This document shows positions 8,199-20,200 of a DNA stretch of 64,000 bases, piece after piece. This DNA comes from Rhodopirellula europaea 6C (GTDB lineage: Bacteria; Planctomycetota; Planctomycetia; Pirellulales; Pirellulaceae). The stretch is from assembly GCF_000338295.1 (NCBI RefSeq), contig NZ_ANMO01000256.1, positions 1-64,000 on the forward strand. Direction: 5' to 3'. Under the pieces are notes generated by a model that was not told the DNA's origin, ran no database searches, and saw only the letters and a list, made by a program, of their open reading frames with translations. The translations under genes and the position numbers were made by a program. The stretch's first letter is position 1. Each line of letters starts with the position of its first letter.

Positions 8199-10238
8199 TC
8201 AGTGGACTCGTTGACCGGGCAATGCGCCGTCATCGATGCCAAGCACGAAGACTTCTTCGCCGCCGGGGCCGGCTGCGGTGACCATGCCTTCGCTCAAACC
8301 AAAACGCATTTTTCGTGGTTTGAGGTTGGCGACCATCACGACCAAACGCCCGACCAGCTTTTCAGGATCGTATGCGGCTTTGATTCCGGCGAAGACTTGA
8401 CGAGTTTCGTCGCCACCCAAGCCGAGGGTCAGTTTCAGAAGCTTGTTCGCTTCCGGCACATGTTCCGCGGAAAGCACTCGAGCGACGCGCAAGTCGACCT
8501 TCATAAAATCATCGATCGTGATTTCATCGGCGAGTGGCTCATCCTTGAGTGGTTGATCACTGTCGTTGAACGGGTTAGTGGCAGCAGCATCGGTTTCTTG
8601 AGCTGCTTCGTCTTTGCTTTCTTCCATCATCGCTTCGAGATCCTCGGTTTTAACACGGTCCATCATACGTTGAAATTTGTTGACGCCACGGTCGACCAGT
8701 GGCGTTTGGCTTTGTTCCCATGACGTGATTGGCTCGCCGAGCAAGTCACCACATTTATTTGCCAGTTCGGGAAGGACTGGGGCCAGGTAAACGGCCAATT
8801 GCCGGAACAGATTCAATGCGACCGTGCAGACGTCTCGCAGTTCATCTTGTCGTTCCGGATCTTTGTTCATTTCCCATGGCTTGGCGTGTTCGACAAACGG
8901 GTTTGCCGCGTCCGCCAATTCCATGATCAATCGCATTGCTTTGGAAAACTCACCTTCTTCATACGCGGCGGCGATTTCGTCGCCTTTCGCAGCGGCGGCT
9001 TGGAACAGCCCACCATCATCGGGATACGAAGGTGCCAATCCCGTGCGGCTTGCAAATTTGCCTACACGGCTGGCGAGGTTGACGACTTTGCCGACCAAAT
9101 CAGAGTTCACCTTCTCGACAAACTCCTCGACTCCCAGATCCAAGTCTTCGACTCGCGAAGACAACTTGGTGGCGTAGAAGTATCGCAGTGCGGATGGATC
9201 GATGTGTTTGAGAAAGGTTTCCGCTTTGACGAACGTTCCATCGCTCTTGGACATCTTCTTGCCATTCACATTCAGAAATCCGTGAATGTGAACTTTGGTT
9301 GGCAGAGAGAAACCAGCTGTCTTGAGCATGCCCGGCCAAAACAGCGTGTGGAAGTAAGTGATGTCTTTGCCGATGAAGTGATGGACTTCGCAGTCATCGC
9401 TTTTCCACCAATCGGCCAAGTCTTCACCATTGGCGTTGCACCACTGCTGCGTGCTGGCGATGTAGCCGATCGGGGCGTCGAACCACACGTACCAATAGTT
9501 ACCAGGTGCGTCGGGAATTTCGAATCCGAAGTAAGGTGCCGGTCGACTGATGTCCCAGTCGCGAAGTTCTTCGGCCAGAAAGTGACCTTTCAAGTAGTTG
9601 GCAGTTTCAGGTTGAAGAGCACCCGAGTTGGAAACCCATTCGGAGAGGAAGTCGTGGAGCTTTTCCAATTCCACGAACAGGTGTTCGGCTTCTTTGATGA
9701 CCGGAGTCGCACCGCTGAGCGTGCTGACCGGATCGATCAGTTCGGTGGGACTGTAGGTGTGTCCGCAATTGCAGTTGTCGCCCGCTTGGTCAGGCGTGCC
9801 GCATTTGGGACACGTACCGCGAACAAAACGATCGGCCAGGAAGGTCTCGGCTTCCGGGTCGTAGAGTTGCTCCACACTTCGCTGGACGACCAGATTTGCG
9901 TCTCGAAGTGATTGCCAAATTTGGTGGCAAAGCGTTCGGTTCTCTTCGCTGTTGGTGCTGCCGTAGTGGTCGAATTCAATTCCAAAGCCCGCGAAATCAC
10001 GCTGGTGAGCTTCGCTGGTTTCTTCGATCAATTCGATTTCGGAACGGCCTTCTCCGCGGGCGCGGATCATGATCGCGGTGCCGTGGGTGTCGTCGGCGCA
10101 GATGTACAAACAGCGATTACCTCGCAATTTCTGAAACCGAACCCAAATGTCGGTTTGCAGGTATTCCACCAAGTGACCAATGTGGATCGGTCCGTTGGCG
10201 TAGGGCAATGCAGCGGTAACGAGCAGACGACGCGTCAT
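8199..10238 (-). CDS. metG: Methionyl-tRNA synthetase
   Basis: Charges tRNA-Met (initiator and elongator) with methionine using ATP, in the cytosol. 679 residues, the size of the long bacterial form. The class I HIGH motif is at residues 19-22 ([11 protein letters not shown]) and KMSKS at 328-332. A zinc knuckle has Cys143, Cys146, Cys156 and Cys158 (CPKCG and CNCG), and an anticodon-binding helical domain follows. The C-terminal tRNA-binding OB-fold of the Trbp111 type occupies roughly residues 575-679 ([17 protein letters not shown]), with an acidic linker before it (about 535-570). The ATG at 10238 fits the usual N-terminus. It stands between the BshB1-like gene and the glycosyltransferase on the same strand, with gaps of about 150 and 190 bp. 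Identification is secure. Confidence 0.98.
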   Translation of the reverse strand: MTRRLLVTAALPYANGPIHIGHLVEYLQTDIWVRFQKLRGNRCLYICADDTHGTAIMIRARGEGRSEIELIEETSEAHQRDFAGFGIEFDHYGSTNSEENRTLCHQIWQSLRDANLVVQRSVEQLYDPEAETFLADRFVRGTCPKCGTPDQAGDNCNCGHTYSPTELIDPVSTLSGATPVIKEAEHLFVELEKLHDFLSEWVSNSGALQPETANYLKGHFLAEELRDWDISRPAPYFGFEIPDAPGNYWYVWFDAPIGYIASTQQWCNANGEDLADWWKSDDCEVHHFIGKDITYFHTLFWPGMLKTAGFSLPTKVHIHGFLNVNGKKMSKSDGTFVKAETFLKHIDPSALRYFYATKLSSRVEDLDLGVEEFVEKVNSDLVGKVVNLASRVGKFASRTGLAPSYPDDGGLFQAAAAKGDEIAAAYEEGEFSKAMRLIMELADAANPFVEHAKPWEMNKDPERQDELRDVCTVALNLFRQLAVYLAPVLPELANKCGDLLGEPITSWEQSQTPLVDRGVNKFQRMMDRVKTEDLEAMMEESKDEAAQETDAAATNPFNDSDQPLKDEPLADEITIDDFMKVDLRVARVLSAEHVPEANKLLKLTLGLGGDETRQVFAGIKAAYDPEKLVGRLVVMVANLKPRKMRFGLSEGMVTAAGPGGEEVFVLGIDDGALPGQRVH

Positions 10239-10390
10239 GAAAGCAGTTGTCGGTGTGGGGAGCGAGGGCTTCGGCGTTACCCACGACCCATTTTCGCGAC
10301 GTGGGGTTCACCATCCGAGGTCGCGATTGTGACAAACCACCGCTGGATCGAACAGCACCAGCCGCCGAAGACCATGTCCCGGCAATTCCT

Positions 10391-11158
10391 CTACAAATTC
10401 ATCACCGTCTTGACCAGATCGCTGACCGAGTAGGGGTGAGCTGAAGCAAACGCTTCTCCAGCCCAACATCCTGCTTGCGATCCGGTGACCAATGCCGCCG
10501 CGCGCACACGTTCGGCAATCTTGGGTTTATGGGCAAATTGACTGTCATAGGCGGTGATCGAAGCCAGCTTCTGCTCCAGACAATCGCCGATATCGACGAT
10601 CAAATGGTGCGACTCACCCGGCATCACATCTGGTTCAAACGCCAAGCGGAAATACAGCTGGCGAGCGACCGCATGAACCGGGACGCCGTTGAAGTGTTCG
10701 TCCCAGCGACACAATCGGCTGTAGAACACGGCCGCATCGGTGATCTGCATCGCTTGCCAATGATCCGGTGACGCCATGGGCGTTTTTTGTCCGAATCCGA
10801 TCACGATCCGAGGTCGAAATCGTCGGAATTGCCGAGCAAGCGCAATCCTTGGAACGAAACCGTCCATCAAGATGCGATTGGGCAGGTTCAGTTGAATCCG
10901 AGCGTGAACCCCAAGACATTTGGCGGCCTGGACCGACTCCGCCATTCGAGTTTCGACGTCGGGGCAATGAGGCGTCGGTTCTCCGTCGGTTAAATCGACG
11001 ATGCCAACGCGATAGCCCTGACGGGCCATCTTGGCGAGCGTCCCACCACAAGCGGATTCAACATCGTCTGGATGAGCCCCGACCGCAATCACGTCAAGTG
11101 ACTGCGCCGGATCATCGGGAAGAAGGAGATCGCTCGGTTCAGGAATGGCTTCGTTCAT
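10391..11158 (-). CDS. PIG-L family deacetylase, BshB1-like
   Basis: A zinc-dependent deacetylase of the LmbE/PIG-L family. The zinc-site signature AVGAHPDDVE comes right after the first strand, with the downstream His in SPDHWQAM. The stretch GGTLAKMARQGYRVGIVDLT and the length (about 255 residues from the ATG at 11158) fit the BshB1 branch. That branch removes the acetyl group from N-acetylglucosaminyl-malate on the way to bacillithiol; other PIG-L enzymes act on other N-acetyl sugars. A start at 11221 would add 21 residues with no family resemblance. The gene begins 70 bp after the stop of the giant gene on the same strand. No bshA or bshC lies in this window, so the exact substrate is inferred. 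Confidence 0.85.
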   Translation of the reverse strand: MNEAIPEPSDLLLPDDPAQSLDVIAVGAHPDDVESACGGTLAKMARQGYRVGIVDLTDGEPTPHCPDVETRMAESVQAAKCLGVHARIQLNLPNRILMDGFVPRIALARQFRRFRPRIVIGFGQKTPMASPDHWQAMQITDAAVFYSRLCRWDEHFNGVPVHAVARQLYFRLAFEPDVMPGESHHLIVDIGDCLEQKLASITAYDSQFAHKPKIAERVRAAALVTGSQAGCWAGEAFASAHPYSVSDLVKTVMNL

Positions 11159-11227
11159 GCGAACCAGCTTAAAGCCGCGGGCATCGTCGAGACAGGTCCC
11201 AACGATGCCCGAGTCAATCAAAGCGGC

Positions 11228-14200
11228 TTAGAACAATTCTCGCACGGCGGCATCCAAGTTCGATTCCAAAGAATCGGACTCTTCGCCATCGCGTTTGGTT
11301 TGCTCATTCGCGATCAAGTCAATCAGGTCCACTTCCGCGTTGGTCGCTGAGGATCCAACCATTTTCGATGGTCCTGAGTCAACGGACTCAGCAGCCGACG
11401 AAGTGGATGCATCCAAACCGGCCGATGTGCTGAAGTCGCTCGCCAGAACTTCGGTCGGTTCACCGAATCCGGACTGGCTTTGAGCGTTGATCTCGTTGAT
11501 CACCCGCAGTGCATCCAGCGAAGAGATGAATCCATCACCACTTTGGTCGTAGTAGAACTGTTCGTTCACACCATTGTTGGTGCCGATGCCGAAGTCCGCA
11601 TCGGTGACCGGGATGTTTTCACCGCTGGAACTACCGCTCACTTCGTTCAGTCGGTTGATGATCAACAGAGCATCCAGTGCGGTGACTTCGCCGTTTCGGT
11701 TGACGTCGGAGAAGTTGACAGGGTTTTGCAGTCGACTCATCACCGTGTTCAGGTTCATGCGAGTCGGTGCACTTCGGTTTCCGTTGATGTCAGCGACGGT
11801 GAAGATCAGGAAGTCCGGTCCGACGTAGTCAGTGTCCGGCGTGTACATGATTTTTCCGTCGATCACTTCTGCCGTCCCGTTGGTGGGCTGGGTCGTGATC
11901 AAAATTGACGTCAGGTCCAAATCAAACGCTGTGTTGAAACTGTCTGAGATGTCAATCGCACCGGTTCGTCCGACGGATGTTCCCGCGGTGATGTCCGAAG
12001 CGGTTGGACGTCCCTGGAGTTCAACCGTTGCCTGAGCACTGGCTTGGCCCAAGTCATCGGCGATGGTGTAGGTGAACGTGTCCACGCCAGCGAAATCAGG
12101 GCCAGGCAGATAGGTCAGCACACCGTTGTCGTCGGACAGCGTTCCGAATTGAGGTTCGACCACAATTGTCAGTGAAGTGCGGTCCAGCGTTCCGTCGATG
12201 TCCGAATCGTTGAACAATGGATCTCGCATCTGGTCCAGCACGGTTGTGCCGACTGATTCGATGAACACGCGGTCGTCGACAGCAACCGGTGCGTCGTTGC
12301 GACCTTGAATGGTCAACGTGACATTCGCGGTCACGACGCTGGTCACGCCACTGTCGTCTTGCAATCCGTACTGGAACGTGTCCGTTGCCGTTTCACCTGG
12401 ACGGAGCGACTGAATCGTGTCCGAACCCATTGGTGTGTACGAGATTTCGCCGGTTGTTTGATTGACATTGACGATGGCACCCAACGCGGTTGTGGTTTGC
12501 AATTCCACAAAGCTGAGGATGTCGCTCAGGTCAGGGTCGCTATCGTTGGCGAGCAAATCCTCGATCGTGAAGAACAACACCGCGTCTTCCGTGGTCGTGA
12601 ACGAGTCATCGACAGCAACTGGAAGGTCGGGTTGATCAGTGATCGTGATTGACAAAGTGACGGGCTGGGAACTGCCAGCGAAGACACCATTTTCGAAGTC
12701 TTGCAACGTCACCGTGACGTTAGTGCTGCCCGCCGCATCAGGAGCCACGCTGAAGGTCAGCACTCCATTTTCGTCGATCGATGGCAGCACCGAGAAGAGA
12801 TCTTGATCCTCTGCTGGAACTTGAACCAGGAACGCGACGGTTTGATTGCCTTCGTTTCCAGGTCCGGCGGAAATATCCGTCGCCCATGGTTGCGAATACG
12901 TTCCACTGTCTTCCAGGACCGTGACAGCGGGGCCAGCCGTGAAGGTTGGCAGATCGTTCACGTCGGCAATGGTTAGCGTGAACTGAACCGGTGCGCTTTC
13001 CCAAACGTCACCGTTGGCCGGGTTATTGGGGCCACTGTCGACAGCCACCAATTGGTAGGTGGCGGATCCGCTGTTTTCGTCCGAGGTTGTGAACTGCAGC
13101 GAACCGTCCGACAGGATCTGCAACCCGGCTGGATTGCCAGCCGACGTGGCGAGCAAGTCGGTGTCGCCACTGACATAGGAGAATCGGTACTCGGTGATGG
13201 TCTGAGGTGCCGTGGTTCCGGTGCCGTCAAATTCATCCACCGCACGTCCGCCGGATCCCGTTCCGGGAGGTCCAACCAAGACGGTGCCGAGCCAATCCGG
13301 AAGGGTAACCGTGCCGGCACTTTCTTCCACGACGATCGGTGCCAAAGGCGAGATGATCGGAGCGTCGTTGACCGGAGTCACCACCAGCGAGATGGTTGCC
13401 GATGTGGTCCGCGATGCGTCGCCGTCACTGACTTCGTAAACGAACTGGTCGGTGCCGACAAAGTTCAATGGTGGCGTGTAGACGTAGGACGTTGCTCCCA
13501 CGCCGTTTGGCGAAGGAGTCAATGTGCCGCCCATTGCGGTTTGCAACGGAACGTTGACCGCGGACAAGGTTTGCGAATCGTTTTCGTCTGGCAATCCATC
13601 CACTGGCGAATCAGGGCCAGCGATAAAGTTGCCGAGCAACGAACCGTTGATCACACCGTCGACTGGGATGGCCAACGTGTTGTCTTCGCGAGTCGCGATT
13701 GTGACCGTGTCACCCGTTCCATTGGCAGGGATCGGTGCGTCGTTGACCGCGAGCACATTGATGGTGATTCGTTGAGCCAATGACTCATTCAAATCCCCAC
13801 GTCCAAAGTTCGGTCCTTGACCGTTGTCTTGGCCATAGATGTCAAACACGAATTCGCCAAACACGCCTGGAGCGGCTTGGAAGGTCAAGTGGCCGGCAGG
13901 CACGATCGTTGGAAGCGTCGTGAAAGCTTGAGCCGCTTGAGTTGTTGACACATTGACCGGTTCGATGCGATTGAACGACACCGTTTGGGCAGCGGTCAAG
14001 CTGAACTCGTCGTTGGCCGTTGGCGTGGGGCCACCGAACACGTTGAACGCAAAGTCATTGCGGACAAACATGTTCGCGTCTTCGCTGACATTGATCACCG
14101 TTTGTGCGATGTCGAACACCGGACGGTCGTTGACCGGATTCAGAACAAACTGAATGCGGCCTGTGCGTGTCAGCGGTGACGTGTCCAGGACTTGGTCACG

Positions 14201-17200
14201 AATGTTGAAATTCGTGCCATCGTCAATCACCTGGTAGGTGAACGAGTCGGGCAGGTTGTTCAACGAGTTGACATTCGTCGGCGGTGTGTACTCCAGCGAC
14301 GCCGGTGTCGAACCATTTTCGGGGACGTATGTCACCGAACCACCGAGAGTCGTCGGCAGCGTGGTGAATGGCACCAACTCGACCTTTTGGTTTCCACCCA
14401 AGGTGCCGTCCGATTCGTTGGCTGGGCCCGGGGTGTAGATGTCCAACAGTCCTGGGCGTGCACCTGGGCCGGCGGATCGAAGCGGAATCGAGTACGGCGT
14501 TCCGGTGGTTCCATCGTTGGCCGTGTTGTCTTCCTTCATTGTCACAATCAGCGTGCCGTCTGAGGTGATCTCGTAGGCGTCGTCGATGGATCCAGTCTGA
14601 CCTGTTGGTGCGATGTCAGACAAACGAGGTTGATCGTTGACTGGACGAACGTTGACCGTGACTGTCATTTCCGTTGACTTCGGCGTGAACGGATCAGTGT
14701 CCGAAACACGGTCTGTTGCGGTGATCACGAATACGCCCGTGCCGACCGCGTCTGGCGATGGGTAAACCGTCAACGTTCCGTCGTCAGATACTTCAGGGGT
14801 GAAGCCAGGTCGGAACAAGTCAGGCACGCTTTGGCTGACGTACTGCTTGAACGTGAAGAAGACGTCTTGTCGGTCAAATTCGTCCAACGCAGTGGTTTCG
14901 GCCGGGTCGCGTCGTGTCGCCCAGTCCGTGAGGCTTGTCCCACGGTTGTCGTCGCGTTCGCGAATGTCGACCGTTTCACGGAACTCAACTCGAGGAGCAT
15001 CGTTGACCTGGATGGTTCGGATCGTCACACGACGTGATTCCGAACGGTTGTTCGATCCAACACCACCAACAGTCGTGTAATCCGCTTGTTGGAATCCAGC
15101 GACCGGCGGTGCCATCTGACCGTTGACGTAGTCAGAGCCTGGGATCGAAGTTTCACCAAAGTCTTCGACGATGTAACTGAATCGCTCGAAGTCCAAGAAC
15201 GGGTCTTCTTGGTTGTAGTCAACGTTTGGCAAGTATTGGCCACTGACGAACGTGCCCGAGGCGTCGAAGTTGAACGTGACCGTGCCAGTTGCGAGAGGAA
15301 TCTCTACGCCGTTCAGGTTGTCTCGGCTGACGACTGTCGGTGTGCCGCTGGAATTGGTGACGGTGAACTGAACGACCCGGAGGTCTTGTTCGTCTTCGTC
15401 AAACTCGTTCGTCGTGACGACGCCATCGGCAAAGTCTGCTGTCTGAGCGTCACTTGGATTGCCTTCCAAGAACGTCTCTGGAGTCAGGTCGAGAACGGCA
15501 ACTCTGCCGGTTGGTTGACCTGTGATCGGGAAGAACTCTTCCACTTCGTTGACTGTCAATTCGCGATCGTAAGCGACCGGTTGATCGTTGACCGGAGTGA
15601 TGTTGACCGTCAGCGTCCGTGTGATGCTGCGTGGGTCATCTTGCATCGAACCGGAGATGTAGGATTGCCCATCGTCAGTCATCGTCAGCGCGAACACCGC
15701 GTAACCATAAGCATCCGCATTGGGTTGCAATTGCAGCACCCCAAATCGGTCCAAGATCGGATCGCTGGCGAACATGCCCGCCGGTGATGAAATCACGCTG
15801 ACACTGTAGCTCAATTCTTGAACCGAGCGTTCATCCAAAGCGGTATCGCGTCCGGGGTGGATTGCTTGTGGCAAACCGTGCACCAACGGGTTGTTGCTGC
15901 CGATGACTTGCCCACCGTAGATGTCATAGAAGACGGTGTTGAAGGCTCCGCCCGCGTCATTGATGTCTTCCGCGAAAGTGACCGTGTCGAACTCGGGGAA
16001 GTCTGGCACATCGTTGACCGCGCGGACGGTCAGCGTCATGTCGCGAGGCTGTGAACGGTTGTTCGAGCCGACTCCGCCCACGGTGGTGTAGTCGATGGAT
16101 CCGATGGCATCCGGATCTGGACGGTCGCTGCCAGGAATCGATGTCGGACCGAAGTCCTCGACGATGTACTGGAAGACTTCCGTTGGTTCAAACGGCAACT
16201 GATCGTTGACATCGACGTTGGGGAGATACTCACCAGTGACGAACTCACCCGTCGTTGCATCGAATTCGAACCAGATCGTGCCGCTGAACAAGTCGATCAG
16301 TGTTCCATTGACGTAGTTGCCCGCGTTGACGGTTTGCGGCGAGCCATTGGCGAGCGTGACCGTGAACTCGACGACGCGAAGGCCTTGCTCGTCTTCGTCA
16401 AACTCTTCAAAGGTGACCGTGTCGTCGGAGAAGTCGCTGGCTTTGGCAAGCGTCGGATTCTCCGGCGTACCGCCCAGGAAGTCCGCTGGCGACAACGGCA
16501 GGCGAGCGACCGCACCGGTTGGAAGGTCATTCGGCGACGAGAATTCTTCGACTTCGGTGACTTCCAGATCTCGATCGACACTCACTGGGGCGTCGTTGAC
16601 CGGTGTGATGTTGATGGTCAACGTGCGAGTGATGCTGCGAGGTGAACTGATCAATCCCGCGGCAGCGTCGTAGTCGGATCCATCGTCGGTTGCGGTGACC
16701 TCGAAGACCGCCCAACCGTAAACATCGGCTCGCGGGGTCAGGGTCAATACGCCGAAGTCATCCATCGTCGGCAATGTTTCGAACATGCCGGCTGGCGAGG
16801 AACTGGCCAGGGACGTGAACGTGTAAGTCAACGATTGCGTGGGTGCAAAACCAAGCCCATCACCACGTTCGTCGAACGCTGTGTCACGACTGACAAAGAT
16901 CGCTTGCGGACGCATTGGGTCGGCAGGGTCGTAGTTGGCGACCACGTTGCCTGCGTACACATCGTAGAAGACGGTGTTGAACGAATCGCCCGTGTCGTTG
17001 ATGTCCTCGGCGAAGGTCACCGTGTCGAACACTGGGAACTCAGGAGCGTCGTTCTTCGCCCGTGTGGTGAGCGTCATCGTGCGAGGTGTCGAACGATTGT
17101 TCAGACCAACAGGTGGCATCGCACCGTCGTTGGTGTAGTCGACTTCGTCAGCAGCACCACTGTTGACGAATTGCGACCCTGGGATCGAAGTCGTTCCGAA

Positions 17201-20200
17201 GTCTTCGACGACGTAAGTGAACTGTTCGTTGGCAGCGAACGGTGCTTCTTCGTTGTAATCAACATTCGGGTAATAGACCCCGCCGGTGTAAGCACCGCCG
17301 ATCGAGATGTCATCGAAGTTGAACGTAACGCGTCCGGTCGCCAGCGTCAGTTCGACGCCATTGTTGTTTTCAGCGTCGACGACGACGGTGGAACCATCGG
17401 CCAGCGTGACGGTGAACTCGACCACTCGCAGGCTTTGTTCTTCTTCATCGAATTCATCGACGGCGTCAAGGTCATCGGTGAAGTCGCTTTGTTCTGCCAG
17501 TTCCGAATTCTCGGCGGAACCACCCAGGAATTGCTCGGGGGTCAGGTTGATGGACGCCACATCGCCGGTTGGGAGGCCGGTTTCGTTGGCGAATTCTTCG
17601 GCTTCGACCACTTCCAGAGCACGGTCAACCGTGACAGGAGCATCGTTGACCGGCGTGATGTGCACGGTCAGTGTACGCGTGATGCTGCGGAAGTCGTCCA
17701 CCAACATGCCGGTGTTTGGATCGTAAGACTGCCCGTCGTCTGTCATCGTGACCGTGTAGACCGCGTAGCCATACGCATCGGCACGAGGCGTCAGCGTCAA
17801 CACACCGTACTCGTCGAGAACCGGATCGGATTCGAACATGCCCGCCGGAACATACAACGGGTTGTAGGTGTAAGTCAGCGACTGGGTTGCTGGTGCACCA
17901 CCGGCGTTACCGCGTTCGTCTTCCGCGGTGTCACGGCTGACGAAGATGGCTTGCGGCAAGTTGTGAACGGCCGGGTCGGCCGACGCGATAATCGATTCAC
18001 CGTAGATGTCGTAAATGACCGTGTTGAACGTGTCGCCCGCGTCATTGATGTCCTCGGCGAAGGTCACCGTGTTGAAGACTGGGAACTCGGGTGCATCGTT
18101 TTGCGCCCGCGTGGTGAGCGTCATCGTGCGAGGTGTCGAACGATTGTTCAGTCCCACAGGAGGCATCGCGCCATCGTTGGTGTAGTCGACTTCGTCGGCA
18201 GCACCACCATTGATGAATTGCGATCCTGGGATCGATGTCGTTCCGAAGTCTTCGACGACGTAAGTGAATTGCTCGTTCGGTGCGAACGGGCTTTCCTCGT
18301 TGTAGTCCACGTTCGGATAGTAAACACCACCGGTGTAGGCACCGCCGTCTGCGATGTCATCGAAGTTGAACGTGATGCGGCCAGTGGCCAGAGTCAGTTC
18401 GACTCCGTTGTTGTTCTCGGCATCGACGACCGCGGTGGAACCATCGGCCAACGTGACGGTGAACTCGACCACTCGCAGGCTCTGTTCCTCTTCATCGAAT
18501 TCGTCGACCGCGTCGATGTCATCGGTGAAGTCGCTTTGTTCGGCAAATTCCGGATTCTCAGTGGAACCACCAAGGAACTGTTCGGGTGTCAGGTCAATCG
18601 ACGCGACGTCACCGGTTGGCGAGTCGTCTGGCGAAGCAAACTCTTCGACCTCGTCAACCTCGAGTGCTCGGTCAACCGTCACAGGAGCATCGTTGACCGG
18701 TGTGATGTGCACGGTCAATGTGCGATCGATGCTACGTGGGTCATTGGGCAGGTTGTAGCTGCCACCGTCGTCCGTCAGGGTGACAACGAACACCGCGTAA
18801 CCATAAGCGTCGGCACGCGGGGTCAGAGTCAGCACACCGTACTCGTCGAGAGTCGGTGTTGTTTCGAACATACCGGCCGGTTCGTAGAGCGTGGTGAAAC
18901 TGAAACTCAATGATTGAGTCGGTAGAGCACCGCTGTCATTTCCACGTTCGTCTTCCGCCGTCACGCGACTGACGTGGATCGCTTGTGGCAGGTTGTGAAC
19001 GGCAGGGTCGGCCGACGCGATCACGGCTTCCCCGTAGATGTCGTAGAACACCGTGTTGAACGCGTCGCCCGCATCGTTGATGTCTTCGGCGAAGGTCACT
19101 TCACCAAACACGGGGAACTCGGGCACATCGTTCTGAGCCCGCGTGGTCAGCGTCATCGTGCGAGGTGTCGATCGATTGTTCAGTCCCTGCGGTGGCGACC
19201 CACCATCGTTGGTGTAGTCGACTTGCTCGGTGGTTCCGGTGACATCCATCGAACCTGGGATGGTGGTCACACCGAAGTCTTCGACGACGTAGGTAAACTG
19301 TTCGTTCGGCGCGAACGGGCTTTCCTCGTTGTAATCCACGTTCGGGAAGTAAGTACCGCCGGTGTAGGCACCGCCGTCCGCGATGTCATCGAAGTTGAAC
19401 GTGATGCGCCCCGTTGCCAGCGTCAGTTCGACGCCGTTGTTGTTTTCGGCGTCGACGTCTGCGGTGGAACCGTTGGCCAATGTGACGGTGAACTTCACAA
19501 CTCGCAGGCTTTGCTCTTCTTCATCGAATTCATCGACCGCGTCGATGTCATCCGTGAAGTCACTTTGCTCGGCCAGTTCTGGATTCTCGGTGGTGCCACC
19601 CAGGAACTGATCCGGAGTCAAGTCGATGGAAGCGACCGCGCCGGTCGGCATGTCATCCGGCGACGAGAATTCCTCGACCTCCATGACTTCCAGTGCTCGA
19701 TCTTCGGTAACAGGAGCATCGTTGATCGGCGTGATGTGCACGGTCAACGTGCGAGTCACGCTACGGAAGTCGTCGACCAACATGCCAGTGGCTGGATCGT
19801 AGGACTGCCCGTTGTCTGTCATCGTGACTTCGTACAGGGCATAGCCATAGGCATCGGCACGTGGTGTTAGCGTCAACACCCCATACTCGTCGAGCACTGG
19901 TGCGGATTCAAACATGCCGGCCGGTTCATACAGCGTGTTGTAGCTGTAGGTCAGCGACTGCGTCGGCGCCGCTCCGCTGTTGTTTCCACGCTCGTCTTCT
20001 GCGGTATCGCGGCTGACGAAGATGGCTTGCGGGAGGTTGTGGACCGCAGGATCAGCCGACGCGATGACGGCTTCCCCGTAGATGTCATAGAAGACGGTGT
20101 TGAAGGCATCGCCAGCGTCGTTGATGTCTTCGGCGAAGGTCACCGTATCGAAGACTGGGAACTCAGGCGTGTCATTGGTCGCGTGAGTTGTGACCGTGAC

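Noticed and set aside
8799-9911. 370-codon plus-strand frame
   Set aside because: Antisense to metG, whose motifs are unambiguous on the other strand.
16835-18913. 692-codon plus-strand frame inside the giant gene
   Set aside because: It is antisense to the repeat array; its own repeats mirror the real gene's period, it has no protein-like features, and the minus frame is fully coding.
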